Positions 34,410-43,293 of a DNA stretch of 64,000 nt are shown here, piece after piece. Under the pieces are notes generated by a model, which was not told the DNA's origin, did not search any database, and saw only the letters and a list, made by a program, of their open reading frames with translations. The DNA comes from an uncultured Sphingomonas sp. (GTDB lineage Bacteria > Pseudomonadota > Alphaproteobacteria > Sphingomonadales > Sphingomonadaceae): contig NZ_CAJXWX010000001.1 in NCBI RefSeq assembly GCF_913062585.1, positions 248,001 to 312,000 on the forward strand, written 5' to 3'. A program made the translations under genes and the position numbers. Numbering within the stretch: the stretch's first letter is position 1; the number at the start of each line of letters is the position of its first letter.

Positions 34410-34805
34410 ACGATTGCGGGCCGTTTCATTCATCCGAGCGACAGGTTCTCTGCCCTATCAAGGCCTTGCGGCTGAGGGGTCTTCGAGATTCCCCCCTGTT
34501 GCTCGAACGAGCACCCTCATCCCGCCTGCGTGACGAACGCTAGGTCGGCCCTCGCTCCATGCCCCCGGAGCGAGGGCCTTTCCTTTTCTGCATCTCTTCT
34601 TCTCGACCCCGGCGAAGGCCGGGGCCCAGTCGCCATGTCGCTGATGACGCGCATCACGTCGCGTGGGAGGCAAAGACACCGCGCCCCCCGATGGTCCGCC
34701 GCAACTGGACCCCGGCCTTCGCCGGGGTGGTACGGAGATATGCAGCGCCATTCCATAACGCGGGTAATCTTGTCTCACCCTCCTGCCCCCGCTACATCGC
34801 TTCGC
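34410..34805. other. 396-bp gap between lolA and xth, mostly repeat
   Basis: The first 140 bases show nothing recognisable except short palindromes around 34540-34570 (gctccatgcccccggagcgagg). From 34607 to 34728 lies repeat family D. An in-frame ATG at 34741 upstream of xth lies just right of the repeat. Confidence 0.4.
34607..34728. repeat. intergenic repeat family D, copy 1
   Basis: The arms ACCCCGGCGAAGGCCGGGG (left) and CCCCGGCCTTCGCCGGGGT (right) are inverted copies. The centre holds cagtcgccatgtcg and a gcgtgggaggc segment. Copy 2 is at 56319. Confidence 0.8.
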
Positions 34806-35588
34806 GTGAAAATCGCCTCCTGGAACATCAACTCGGTGCGTTTCCGCGCCGCCATCGTCGAGCAATTCCTGAAGGACGCCGCCCCCGACGTGCTGTGTCT
34901 TCAGGAGACGAAGGTGGTCGATGACGATTTCCCCTTCGAGCTGTTCCGCGCGCTGGGTTACGACCACATCATCATCCACGGCCAGCGGATGCACCACGGC
35001 GTCGCCATCGTGGCGAAGGTGCCGATCACCGAGGACGACCGCCTCGACTGGCAGGCCAATGCCGAGGCGCGCCATGTCGGCATCCGCCTGCCGAACGGCT
35101 TACGACTGGAGAATGTCTATATCCCGGCGGGCGGCGACGTGCCCGATCGCGAGGCGAACCCGAAATTCGGCCAGAAGCTGGATTTCCTCGGTCGCATGAT
35201 CGAATGGTCGGGCCAGCTCGGTTGCCCGACGATCCTGACCGGCGACTTCAACATCGCGCCGCTCGAATCGGACGTGTGGAGTCACAAGCAGCTGCTCGAC
35301 GTGGTCAGCCATACCCCCATCGAGGTGGAGACGCTGGCCAGGTTGCAGGCGTCGAACGATTGGGTCGATCTGGGTCGCCATTTCATCCCCGCGCCGCAGC
35401 GGCTCTATACCTGGTGGAGCTACCGCGCGAAGGACTGGGCGGCATCGGATCGCGGGCGGCGGCTCGACCATATGTGGGCGACGCGCGACGTGGCCCAGAA
35501 GGCGGTGGCGCATCAGGTGTTCGAGGGGTGCCGCAGCTGGCTGAAGCCCTCCGACCATATTCCGATCATGACGGAATTCGATTTTTGA
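34806..35588 (+). CDS. xth: exodeoxyribonuclease III / AP endonuclease
   Basis: The protein has 260 residues and is a member of the exonuclease III fold. Motifs appear in order: WNINSVR, LCLQETKV (metal-binding Glu), YIPAGGDVPDRE, TGDFNIAP (Asp-Asn pair), GRRLDHMWAT and SDHIPIM (catalytic His). It cuts at abasic sites and trims 3' ends in base excision repair. The start is taken as GTG 34806, where homology begins (VKIASWNINS). There is no good ribosome site. An ATG at 34741 would add 21 residues. Confidence 0.93.
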   Translation: MKIASWNINSVRFRAAIVEQFLKDAAPDVLCLQETKVVDDDFPFELFRALGYDHIIIHGQRMHHGVAIVAKVPITEDDRLDWQANAEARHVGIRLPNGLRLENVYIPAGGDVPDREANPKFGQKLDFLGRMIEWSGQLGCPTILTGDFNIAPLESDVWSHKQLLDVVSHTPIEVETLARLQASNDWVDLGRHFIPAPQRLYTWWSYRAKDWAASDRGRRLDHMWATRDVAQKAVAHQVFEGCRSWLKPSDHIPIMTEFDF

Positions 35589-36634
35589 GCGCGGATTCCA
35601 AAGCGGCGGCGCGCGCGATCGACGCGCTGCGCCGGGGATGGCCGATCGCGATCGCTGGCACACCGCTGCTTGCCGTGGAGACCGCCGACCCGCTGCGCCT
35701 CGCCGCCTTCGATCCGGAGGGCCGCGCGCCGGTCCTGATCTCGGCGGGTCGCGCCGCGACGCTGAAGCTGACCAACCAGTTGGAGGCGGCCGATCCCGAC
35801 GCCGCCGTGCTGGTCGAGCGCGCGCCCTGGATTGACTTCGCCGCCGCGACGGCGCTGGCCGATCCACAATTCGACCTGGCAACACCGCTGAAAGGTCCGT
35901 TCCGCGCGCTCCCCCTGCCCGATCCGGCGGTCGCCGCGGCGGCGATCCGGTTCGCCCGGATCGCCGGGATGCTGCCCGCCTTCTTCATCGGCGGCACGGG
36001 CGTCGAGGCGGCGATCGGCCTGGCCGACATCGCCGCGCATGAAAATGCCGAGGCGCTGGCCATCGCCACCCGCGCGCGCCTGCCCGTGGCGGGGGCGGAG
36101 GATGCGGAGATCGTCGCCTTCCGCTCGCCCCATGCGGCGGGCGAGCATGTCGCGCTGCTGATCGGCCAGCCGAACGGCCAGCCGCCTTTGGTGCGGCTGC
36201 ACAGCGAATGCCTGACCGGCGATGTGCTGGGCAGCCTGAAATGCGATTGCGGGCCGCAGCTTCGTGCCGCCATCCATGCCATCGCCGAGTCCGGCTGGGG
36301 AATCCTGCTCTATCTACGGCAGGAAGGGCGCGGGATCGGGCTGGTCAACAAGCTGCGCGCCTATCAGCTACAGGATCAGGGGTTCGACACGGTCGACGCC
36401 AATACGCGCCTGGGCTTTGCGATCGACGCGCGCGATTTCGGGGTGGCGGCGCGGATGCTGACCCTGATGCGGCAGGACCAGGTGCGGCTGCTGACCAACA
36501 ATCCGGCCAAGGTCGCCGGGCTGGAGGCGGCGGGGGTCCGGGTGATCGAGCGCGTCGCGCACAGCCTGCCGCCCAATCCGCATAACGAACGCTATCTGGC
36601 GACCAAGCGGGACCGGACCGGGCATCAGCTTTAA
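35585..36634 (+). CDS. ribA: GTP cyclohydrolase II with N-terminal extension
   Basis: The protein has 349 residues, against about 200 for E. coli RibA. The C-terminal 200 residues are a full cyclohydrolase II: zinc cysteines in SECLTGDVLGSLKCDCGPQ (about residues 209-222), RQEGRGIGL, and the substrate loop. It makes the first riboflavin precursor from GTP. The N-terminal 150 residues vaguely follow RibB (DHBP synthase) but lack its acidic catalytic motifs, so they look like a degenerate or structural domain. The best start is TTG at 35585, which overlaps the xth stop (TTGA). No in-frame ATG exists near it. Confidence 0.88.
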   Translation: MSADSKAAARAIDALRRGWPIAIAGTPLLAVETADPLRLAAFDPEGRAPVLISAGRAATLKLTNQLEAADPDAAVLVERAPWIDFAAATALADPQFDLATPLKGPFRALPLPDPAVAAAAIRFARIAGMLPAFFIGGTGVEAAIGLADIAAHENAEALAIATRARLPVAGAEDAEIVAFRSPHAAGEHVALLIGQPNGQPPLVRLHSECLTGDVLGSLKCDCGPQLRAAIHAIAESGWGILLYLRQEGRGIGLVNKLRAYQLQDQGFDTVDANTRLGFAIDARDFGVAARMLTLMRQDQVRLLTNNPAKVAGLEAAGVRVIERVAHSLPPNPHNERYLATKRDRTGHQL

Positions 36635-36643
36635 CCCAAACAT

Positions 36644-36734
36644 CCGTTCGCACTGAGCGAAGTCGAAGGCCACGGGATTGGCCTTTGTGGCTCAGCGCAG
36701 AACGTGCGCTTCGACTTCGCTCAGCGTGAACGGA
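36644..36734. repeat. intergenic repeat family C, copy 1
   Basis: The arms CCGTTCGCACTGAGCGAAGT-CGAAG and CTTCGACTTCGCTCAGCG-TGAACGG are inverted copies with a small inner hairpin (ggccacgggattggcc). It lies between the convergent ribA and HAD-phosphatase genes. Confidence 0.85.
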
Positions 36735-36751
36735 GGTTGGGGATCGGGAGG

Positions 36752-37420
36752 TCAGAACCCCAATTCGCGCCGGACGTCCGCATAATCCTGCGCGATCGCG
36801 GCCACGCCGATCTCGCGCAGCCTTTGGTCATGCCCGACCGCGCAGTGCGTCCCCATGCACATACCGATGACATAGCCGCCGCTCGCCACCGCGCCGGTCG
36901 CACCGACGGGGGAGTCCTCCAGGATCGCGCAGTCGGCGATGTCCACACCCAGCCGGTCGGCGGCGAACAGGTACAGATCGGGTGCGGGCTTGCCGCGCGT
37001 GACATGCTCGCGCCCGCTATAGACATGCTCCCCGAACGCCTCGCGCAGGCCCAGATGGCGCAAATGCCGGTTGAGCCACAAGGTCGGGCTGGACGACACC
37101 ACTGCCTTTGGGAAATCTGCGGGGAGCGAACGGACGAAATCCACCGCCCCGGCAATCGCCGCGACGCCCTCTTCCATTGCGCGCACATCCTCGACCCGCC
37201 GCGCTTCGTAAAAGGCGTCCGGTAGGGTGTAGCCGATCCGCCCCTCGATCGCGGCGATAAAGTCCTGCCCCGCCAGCCCCATATAATGATGCATCGCCTC
37301 CTCCGGCGTATGCGGATGGCCGTTGGCGGTCAGCCATTCGGCGAGGTGGCGATTGCCCTCATATTCGCTGTCGATCAGGACGCCGTCGAAATCGAACAAC
37401 AGTGCAGCGAAACGGCTCAT
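36752..37420 (-). CDS. HAD-superfamily phosphatase (beta-phosphoglucomutase-like)
   Basis: The protein has 222 residues. The nucleophile motif is LLFDFDGVLIDSE (Asp10 and Asp12), a cap domain spans about 18-85, SSSP gives motif II, RGKPAPDLYL gives motif III Lys, and ILEDSPVGATGAVASGG gives motif IV. The family acts on sugar phosphates or similar metabolites; the exact substrate is not predictable. The start codon overlaps the stop of yggS by 4 bases, so the two are translationally coupled, which hints at metabolite repair. Confidence 0.88.
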   Translation of the reverse strand: MSRFAALLFDFDGVLIDSEYEGNRHLAEWLTANGHPHTPEEAMHHYMGLAGQDFIAAIEGRIGYTLPDAFYEARRVEDVRAMEEGVAAIAGAVDFVRSLPADFPKAVVSSSPTLWLNRHLRHLGLREAFGEHVYSGREHVTRGKPAPDLYLFAADRLGVDIADCAILEDSPVGATGAVASGGYVIGMCMGTHCAVGHDQRLREIGVAAIAQDYADVRRELGF

Positions 37421-38076
37421 CCGCGGGCTCCGAACAGCGCGCTGCCGACGCGGACATGGCTGGCCCCCAGCATCGCGGCGACCTCATAATCCTCGGACAT
37501 GCCCATGCTGAGCTTTGTGACGCCCAGCTCGCGCGCCATCTTGGCGAGCAGCGCAAAATAGGGCGCAGCGTCCACCCCGTGCGGCGGGATCGCCATCAGC
37601 CCGACGATCGGCAGCCCCGCCTCGCGCGCCGCCGCCAGCATCGCAGGCGCCTCGGCGATGGCGCAGCCGCCCTTCTGGTCCTCCTCGCCGATATTGACCT
37701 GCAGGAAACAGTCGGGCCGCTTGCCGCTCTTCGCCATCGCTTCGCCCAGCGCGGCGATCAGCGAGGGGCGGTCGACGGTGTGGATCACGTCGAACAGCGC
37801 GACCGCATCCGCCGCCTTGTTCGACTGGAGCTGGCCGATCAGGTGCAGTTCGACGCCGGGATAGGCCTCTTGCAGCGCGGGCCATTTGGCCGCCGCCTCC
37901 TGCACGCGATTCTCGCCGAACACGCGGTGCCCGGCACCCAGCAGCGGGCGGATCGTGTCGGCGTCGTGCGTCTTCGACACCGCGATCAGGGTCGGCATGG
38001 CATGATCGCCCAGCTTCGCGGCACGCTGCAGCTCGGCGGAGACGGTGTGGAGGCGGGAAACGCTGTCGTCGGTCAT
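37417..38076 (-). CDS. YggS-family pyridoxal phosphate homeostasis protein
   Basis: The protein has 219 residues and is a single-domain PLP-binding TIM barrel of the alanine racemase fold III group. PLP binds Lys35 in LIAVSKTHDADTI. Other landmarks are GENRVQEAAAKW, HLIGQLQSNKAA, the glycine-rich GLPIVGLMAIPP and SMGMSEDYEVAA. Homologues buffer PLP and affect amino acid and vitamin B6 balance. It is first in a two-gene unit with the HAD phosphatase. Its start lies only 22 bases from the divergent ThiE-like gene, so their promoters must overlap. Confidence 0.93.
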   Translation of the reverse strand: MTDDSVSRLHTVSAELQRAAKLGDHAMPTLIAVSKTHDADTIRPLLGAGHRVFGENRVQEAAAKWPALQEAYPGVELHLIGQLQSNKAADAVALFDVIHTVDRPSLIAALGEAMAKSGKRPDCFLQVNIGEEDQKGGCAIAEAPAMLAAAREAGLPIVGLMAIPPHGVDAAPYFALLAKMARELGVTKLSMGMSEDYEVAAMLGASHVRVGSALFGARG

Positions 38077-38098
38077 GCCCCGCGCTATAATGCCCGCA

Positions 38099-38638
38099 AT
38101 GGCCGACCGATACCCCGTGACATGGCTGATGACCGACGAGCGGTTGGGCGACGGGCTATGGCGAGCACTAAGCGCCTTGCCGCCCGGATCGGGCGTGGTG
38201 TTCCGCCACCATGCGACGCCCCCTGCCGAGCGCCGGGCGATTCACCGGCGGGTGCGGCGAATCGCCCGGGCGCGGCATTTGATTCTTCTGGTCGCGGGCG
38301 GGGGCCTGCCGGGCGACGGCATCCACAAACGCGGGCGGACGACCGGCTTGCGAAGCTGGCCTGCGCATGACCGCGCCGAGGCGGTGGCGGGGTGGAAAGC
38401 GGGCGCGGACCTGCTCTTCGTCTCGCCCGTCCACCCTACCCGCTCGCATCCCGGTGCCCCGGCGCTGGGCCCGTCGCGCGCCGCGCGGATCGGATGCGGA
38501 CTGGGCCTGCCGCTGATCGCGTTGGGGGGTATGGATGCGGCGCGTTTCCGACGCTTGCGGGGGCGCTTTGATGGTTGGGCCGCAATCGACGCATGGGCGC
38601 GCCCTTCGTCAGGCCCCCGTCATCCACCGCAGCGATGA
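38099..38638 (+). CDS. thiamine phosphate synthase/TenI-like protein
   Basis: The protein has 179 residues and is related to ThiE/TenI barrels: WLMTDERLGDGLW at the start, the strand LILLVAGGG, then HDRAEAVAGWKAGADLLFVSPVHPT, and LIALGGMDAARFRRL, which would hold the phosphate-binding glycines. It is shorter than ThiE (about 210) and several canonical pyrimidine-pyrophosphate residues are missing. Catalysis of thiamine phosphate synthesis is therefore uncertain, and a TenI-type or PLP-linked role is possible. The divergent neighbour is yggS, 22 bases away. Confidence 0.75.
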   Translation: MADRYPVTWLMTDERLGDGLWRALSALPPGSGVVFRHHATPPAERRAIHRRVRRIARARHLILLVAGGGLPGDGIHKRGRTTGLRSWPAHDRAEAVAGWKAGADLLFVSPVHPTRSHPGAPALGPSRAARIGCGLGLPLIALGGMDAARFRRLRGRFDGWAAIDAWARPSSGPRHPPQR

Positions 38639-38875
38639 TGGCCACGGGAATGGAGAAGCAGAACGTCTTCCACGATCGCATTGGCGTCGGTCGCCCCGGC
38701 GGCGCCCATTCCCGCCGGAGTGGCGGCCTATGTCCATGACCAGCAACCGACAGGTCACGACCATGCGCTCACCGATCTAAGCGTGTCGCCCGCGCTACGC
38801 ATGGAGAGCGCCGAACGGCGGCGAGACCGTCATTGCCGCCTATACAAAAAGAAACCGCTTCGCCCGAATCGGAAA
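38639..38875. other. 237-bp convergent gap without repeat or gene
   Basis: This is the space between the ThiE-like and the barrel-protein genes. Open frames cross it but lack ribosome sites and coding-like composition. Unlike most convergent ends in this window it contains none of the repeat families A-D. Confidence 0.4.
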
Positions 38876-39583
38876 TCAGAAGCGGAAGGCGGTGCCCAGA
38901 TAGACCGCCTGGCTGTTGCGGCGATCGTCGTCGATCCGCGCCAGACGCTCGCGGTCCGAGCGATAGCGGACGCCCGCCGTCACATCCAAGTTGCGGGTCA
39001 GCGAATAGGATCCGCCCATGTCGAGCGAGTAGTTGGCGGGCACGTCGACCAGCTTCGGCGCGCCGTCGATCGGGCGATCGGACGATGCCTTTACGCGGCC
39101 GGTAAAGCGATTCGCGGTATAGCTGACCGCGACGTCCGCCGTCTCGCGGCTGCCGGGCATCCCGGCCAGGTCGACGCGGGCGATATCACCCGACAGCGCG
39201 ACCCGCTTCCAACCCACCGAAGCGCCCAGATTATAGGCGACCGGCGCCAGGCCGACCGTCGGTGCGGTGTTGGCCGCGATCCGTTCCTCATTGGTACGGC
39301 TGGTCCGCGCGCGCAGGGCCACCGTCACCGCGCGATTGGCGCCGCGCTGGCTTTCGGCCGGGGTGAAGCGCAGGTCGCCCGCATCCAGACCGCCCTTGGC
39401 GAAGATCGCCGCGAGCCGCGGATCGGCCGCCGCCGGGGTGAACCCGCCCCGCATCAGGGTGAAGGCGCGCTTGGGGGTGGCGCGGCTGATCTGCTCCACC
39501 GCGCCGATGGCGGGCGCGACCATCGCGGTCGTGGCGGCAAGCGCCCCGATTGCGATTCCGATCACCACACGCCCGAACGACAC
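38876..39583 (-). CDS. putative outer-membrane beta-barrel or periplasmic protein
   Basis: The protein has 235 residues. An N-terminal signal peptide (VVIGIAIGALAATTAMVAPAIGA) ends near residue 28. The C-terminal half alternates hydrophobic and polar residues in strand-like blocks (VALSGDIARVDLAG, ADVAVSYTANRFTG, YSLDMGGSYSLTRN, LDVTAGVRYRSD) and the protein ends in Phe (VYLGTAFRF), the outer-membrane assembly signature. The N-terminal mature part is Ala/Arg-rich and may sit in the periplasm. No named family is recognised. Confidence 0.7.
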   Translation of the reverse strand: MSFGRVVIGIAIGALAATTAMVAPAIGAVEQISRATPKRAFTLMRGGFTPAAADPRLAAIFAKGGLDAGDLRFTPAESQRGANRAVTVALRARTSRTNEERIAANTAPTVGLAPVAYNLGASVGWKRVALSGDIARVDLAGMPGSRETADVAVSYTANRFTGRVKASSDRPIDGAPKLVDVPANYSLDMGGSYSLTRNLDVTAGVRYRSDRERLARIDDDRRNSQAVYLGTAFRF

Positions 39584-39797
39584 GGTCCACCCCTTTTTGG
39601 AAACCCTTTTACGAGATCGCTCCTAACATGGAATCGGGTGCGAGCGATCCCATTGTTACGGTCGCAATCGCGAATCTTGTCCGACTGTTGCGCAACCTCC
39701 ACAGAATCACCGGGAACCGCCCATGCGCGCGGGGTGCTTGCCGGGGTGCCGGGGCCCCTGTAGAGGCTGTAGCCAACCCTTATTCCCAGTCAGGATA

Positions 39798-40238
39798 ATG
39801 CCGATGCTTCGCCGTACCGCCACCGCGTTCGCGGTTATTGCCGCCCTGTCGCTCGGGGCCTGTGCCAGCAAGAAGGATCGCCCCCAGGGTGACCTGGCCG
39901 CCGCGAAGATCACCACGATCGGCGTGAACTCCTATCTGTGGCGCGCCAGCCTCGACACGCTCAGCTTCATGCCGCTGGCCGAGACGGATTCGAACGGCGG
40001 CGTGATCGTGACCGACTGGTACATTAATCCGCAGGTTCCGACCGAGCGGATGAAGGTGACCGTCACCATCCTGGACCAGGATCTGCGCGCCGATGCGCTG
40101 CGCGTGACCGCCCTGCGCGAAGTCAATCGTGGCGGCCAGTGGGTCGAAGCGCCCGTCCAGGCCGCGACCATCCAGAAGCTGGAAGACATCATCCTGACCA
40201 AGGCGCGCGACCTGCGCCGTGCCTCGATCACGAAGTAA
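39798..40238 (+). CDS. DUF3576 lipoprotein
   Basis: The protein has 146 residues. A lipoprotein signal ends in the lipobox LSLGAC-ASK (Cys near residue 22). The rest is the DUF3576 core: [35 protein letters not shown] and [14 protein letters not shown]. These proteins are conserved beside leuS and lptE in alphaproteobacteria, and an outer-membrane biogenesis role is inferred from that context. The stop is 13 bases before leuS. A weak ribosome site (CAGGA) precedes the ATG. Confidence 0.85.
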   Translation: MPMLRRTATAFAVIAALSLGACASKKDRPQGDLAAAKITTIGVNSYLWRASLDTLSFMPLAETDSNGGVIVTDWYINPQVPTERMKVTVTILDQDLRADALRVTALREVNRGGQWVEAPVQAATIQKLEDIILTKARDLRRASITK

Positions 40239-40251
40239 AAAGACGAGAAGA

Positions 40252-42753
40252 ATGGCCTCGCGTTTCAACGCCCTGAAATCGGATTCGACCTGGCAGCGGA
40301 TCTGGGAAGAGCGGCGCACCTTCGCCGCCGACGATCACAGCACCAAGCCGCGTAGCTATGTCCTTGAGATGTTTCCCTATCCTTCGGGGCGCATCCATAT
40401 GGGGCATGTCCGCAACTATACGATGGGCGACGTGCTGGCCCGCTATCGGCGGATGATCGGGCATGAGGTGCTCCACCCGATGGGCTGGGACGCGTTCGGC
40501 ATGCCCGCCGAGAATGCCGCGATGGAAAAGGGCGTCCATCCGGGCGGCTGGACCCGCGACAATATCGCGACGATGAAGGCGCAACTGAAGCGGCTGGGCT
40601 TCGCGCTCGACTGGACGCGCGAGATCGCGACCTGCGAGCCCGATTATTACGGGCATGAGCAGGCGCTGTTCCTCGACCTGTATGCGGGCGGGCTGGTCTA
40701 TCGCAAGGAATCGGCGGTCAACTGGGACCCGGTCGACATGACCGTGCTGGCCAACGAACAGGTGATCGACGGGCGCGGCTGGCGCTCGGGCGCGCTGGTC
40801 GAGAAGCGCAAGCTGAACCAGTGGTTCCTGAAGATCACCGACTTCGCCGACGAGCTGCTGGAGGGTCTGACGACGCTCGAGCATTGGCCCGACAAGGTGA
40901 AGCTGATGCAGGAGAACTGGATCGGCCGCAGCAAGGGCCTTCAGTTCCGCTTCGCGCCTCTCACGCCGTTGACCGAAGCCATCGAGGTCTACTCGACGCG
41001 ACCCGACACGATCTTCGGGGCGAGCTTCATCGCGATCGCGGCGGACCACCCGATCGCGCGCGAAGTAGCCCAGTGGAATCCCGAAGCCGCTGCGTTCATC
41101 GAACGTTGTAAGGCAGGCGGCACGACCGCAGCGGAGCTGGAAACCCAGGAAAAGCTTGGTTTCAACACGGGTTACGAGGTTCTGCACCCGTTCGACTCGG
41201 GTTGGACATTGCCGGTCTATATCGCGAACTTCGTGTTAATGGATTACGGCACCGGCGCGGTCATGGGTGTACCCGCTCATGACCAGCGCGACTTGGATTT
41301 CGCGCGGAAATATGGCCTTGAGGTTTGCCGCGTCGTTTCAGACGGCAGCACAACCGACCTGACCTTTGAAGGCGACACCGCCTATACCGGTCCGGGTGCG
41401 ATCGTGAATTCCCGTTTCCTCGACGGGCTGGATGTGGAGGCTGCCAAGGCCGCCGTCATCACCCGCGCCGAAAGCGAAGGCTGGGGCCAGGGCCAGACCG
41501 TCTACCGCCTGCGCGACTGGGGCGTCAGCCGCCAGCGTTACTGGGGCACGCCGATCCCGATCATCCATTGCGAGGATTGCGGCGCGGTGCCGGTGCCCAA
41601 GGACCAGCTGCCGGTGACTTTGCCCGAGGACGTCACTTTCGACGTTCCTGGCAATCCGCTCGACCGCCATGCGACGTGGAAGCATGTCGACTGCCCGAAC
41701 TGCGGCAAGCCCGCCCGGCGCGAGACCGACACGCTCGATACCTTCGTCGATTCGTCCTGGTATTTCATCCGCTTCGCCAGCCAGCCCAAGGATCGCCCGT
41801 TCGATCCCGAGGTGGTGAAGCAGTGGCTGCCCGTCGGCCAGTATATCGGCGGCGTCGAACATGCGATCCTGCATCTGCTCTATGCGCGCTTCTGGACGCG
41901 CGCCCTGAAGCATATCGGCCTGATCGACGTGGCGGAACCCTTTGCGGGCCTGTTCACGCAAGGCATGGTCACGCACGAAAGCTACAAGTCTTCGGACGGC
42001 CGCTGGCTGGCCCCCGGCGAGATTCGCGACGGCATCGAAATCGCGACCGGACAGCCGATCACCGTTGGCCGCGTCGAGAAGATGTCCAAGTCCAAGAAGA
42101 ACACCGTCGATCCCGAACCCATTGTGGATCAGTACGGCGCGGACGCGGTCCGCTGGTTCATGCTGTCCGACAGCCCGCCCGAGCGCGATCTGCCCTGGTC
42201 GGAATCGGGCATTGAGGGCTCGTGGCGTTTCGTCCAGCGGCTGTGGCGCCTGTTCGACGGCTCGGAAGCCGCCGAAGGCGAGGACAAGGCGCTTTCCCGC
42301 AAGCTGCACCAGACCATTGCGGGCGTCGCGGCGGACATCGAAGCGCTGGCCTTCAACAAGGCCGTTGCCAAGCTGTATGAGCTGGTCAACGCCATCGAAA
42401 AGGCCAAGCCCTCGGCCGCGCGCAACGAGGCGATCCGCACCACCATGTTGCTGGTCGCGCCGATGGTCCCGCATCTGGCCGAGGAAGCCTGGGCCGGAAT
42501 GGGGCAAGAGGGCCTGATCGCCGACGCCGCCTGGCCGGAGGTCGACGAAAGCCTGCTGGTCGAGGACGAGGTCACCGTCGCGGTGCAGGTCAACGGCAAG
42601 CTGCGCGACACGCTGACCATCGCCAAGGGGATGCCCAAGGATCAGTTGGAGGCAACCGCGCTGGCATCGGACAAGATCGTCCGCGCGCTGGACGGTGCGA
42701 CCCCGAAAAAGGTGATCGTGGTGCCCGACCGTCTGGTGAACATCGTCGCATGA
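40252..42753 (+). CDS. leuS: leucyl-tRNA synthetase
   Basis: The protein has 833 residues and is a class I synthetase. The HIGH motif is HMGH (residues 49-52, in [15 protein letters not shown]). The CP1 editing domain spans about 220-420 with the conserved [13 protein letters not shown], and KMSKSKKN is near residue 610. The anticodon-binding and C-terminal domains are complete. A stretch of the editing domain (about 41060-41370) uses codons unlike the rest of the gene, including TTA Leu and many NNT codons, as reported in the findings. It is second in the operon DUF3576-leuS-lptE-holA and overlaps lptE by 4 bases. Confidence 0.97.
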   Translation: MASRFNALKSDSTWQRIWEERRTFAADDHSTKPRSYVLEMFPYPSGRIHMGHVRNYTMGDVLARYRRMIGHEVLHPMGWDAFGMPAENAAMEKGVHPGGWTRDNIATMKAQLKRLGFALDWTREIATCEPDYYGHEQALFLDLYAGGLVYRKESAVNWDPVDMTVLANEQVIDGRGWRSGALVEKRKLNQWFLKITDFADELLEGLTTLEHWPDKVKLMQENWIGRSKGLQFRFAPLTPLTEAIEVYSTRPDTIFGASFIAIAADHPIAREVAQWNPEAAAFIERCKAGGTTAAELETQEKLGFNTGYEVLHPFDSGWTLPVYIANFVLMDYGTGAVMGVPAHDQRDLDFARKYGLEVCRVVSDGSTTDLTFEGDTAYTGPGAIVNSRFLDGLDVEAAKAAVITRAESEGWGQGQTVYRLRDWGVSRQRYWGTPIPIIHCEDCGAVPVPKDQLPVTLPEDVTFDVPGNPLDRHATWKHVDCPNCGKPARRETDTLDTFVDSSWYFIRFASQPKDRPFDPEVVKQWLPVGQYIGGVEHAILHLLYARFWTRALKHIGLIDVAEPFAGLFTQGMVTHESYKSSDGRWLAPGEIRDGIEIATGQPITVGRVEKMSKSKKNTVDPEPIVDQYGADAVRWFMLSDSPPERDLPWSESGIEGSWRFVQRLWRLFDGSEAAEGEDKALSRKLHQTIAGVAADIEALAFNKAVAKLYELVNAIEKAKPSAARNEAIRTTMLLVAPMVPHLAEEAWAGMGQEGLIADAAWPEVDESLLVEDEVTVAVQVNGKLRDTLTIAKGMPKDQLEATALASDKIVRALDGATPKKVIVVPDRLVNIVA

Positions 42754-43280
42754 GCCGCCCCCTTCCCCTCATCGCCGCCGGTCTGGCGTTGACGCTGACT
42801 CTTACCGGCTGCGGGCTGCATCCGCTCTACGCCGGCGGCGGCTCGGGCCCGGTCGCGAGCGCCCTGTCGCAGATCGAGGTTGCGCCGATTCAGGGGAAGG
42901 CGGGCTGGCTGATGACCAACGCGCTGAACGACCGGCTGGGCGGCACCAAGGGCACCAATGCCCGGTACCGGCTGGACGTGAAGCTGGACGATCAGATTCG
43001 CGGGCTTGGCGTGCGAAGCGACGATTCGGTGGTGCGTGAACGGCGCATCCTGCGTGCGCGTTATCAGCTGATCGACCAGACGAGCAACGCGGTGCTGGTC
43101 GACGCCACCGCCGGATCGGATGCCGGGATCGACGTGGTCCGCTCCGAATATGCCACGATCGCCGCCGAAAACACCGCGCTGGAACGGCTGTCGGTGATCG
43201 TCGCGGACGAGATCGTCGCGCGAATCGCCACCTATGCCCGGTCGCGTCCCGGCGAGGCGATGGCCCCCGCGCGGCCGTGA
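42750..43280 (+). CDS. lptE: LPS-assembly lipoprotein LptE
   Basis: The protein has 176 residues. A lipoprotein signal with lipobox TLTGC (Cys near residue 21) is followed by GLHPLYAGG, the usual LptE opening, and a small alpha/beta domain with [16 protein letters not shown] and [17 protein letters not shown]. LptE plugs LptD and helps insert lipopolysaccharide into the outer membrane. The start overlaps the leuS stop by 4 bases (ATGA). holA follows 13 bases later, the common leuS-lptE-holA order. Confidence 0.92.
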   Translation: MSRPLPLIAAGLALTLTLTGCGLHPLYAGGGSGPVASALSQIEVAPIQGKAGWLMTNALNDRLGGTKGTNARYRLDVKLDDQIRGLGVRSDDSVVRERRILRARYQLIDQTSNAVLVDATAGSDAGIDVVRSEYATIAAENTALERLSVIVADEIVARIATYARSRPGEAMAPARP

Positions 43281-43293
43281 AGGCGCCCCGGTC

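Noticed and set aside
34741..34805. Upstream start for xth at 34741
   Set aside because: It would add residues with no counterpart in exonuclease III and begins next to a repeat element; GTG 34806 fits the homology limit better, though this is not certain.
38535..38780. Small frames across the ThiE-barrel protein gap
   Set aside because: No ribosome site and they overlap the 3' end of a real gene.
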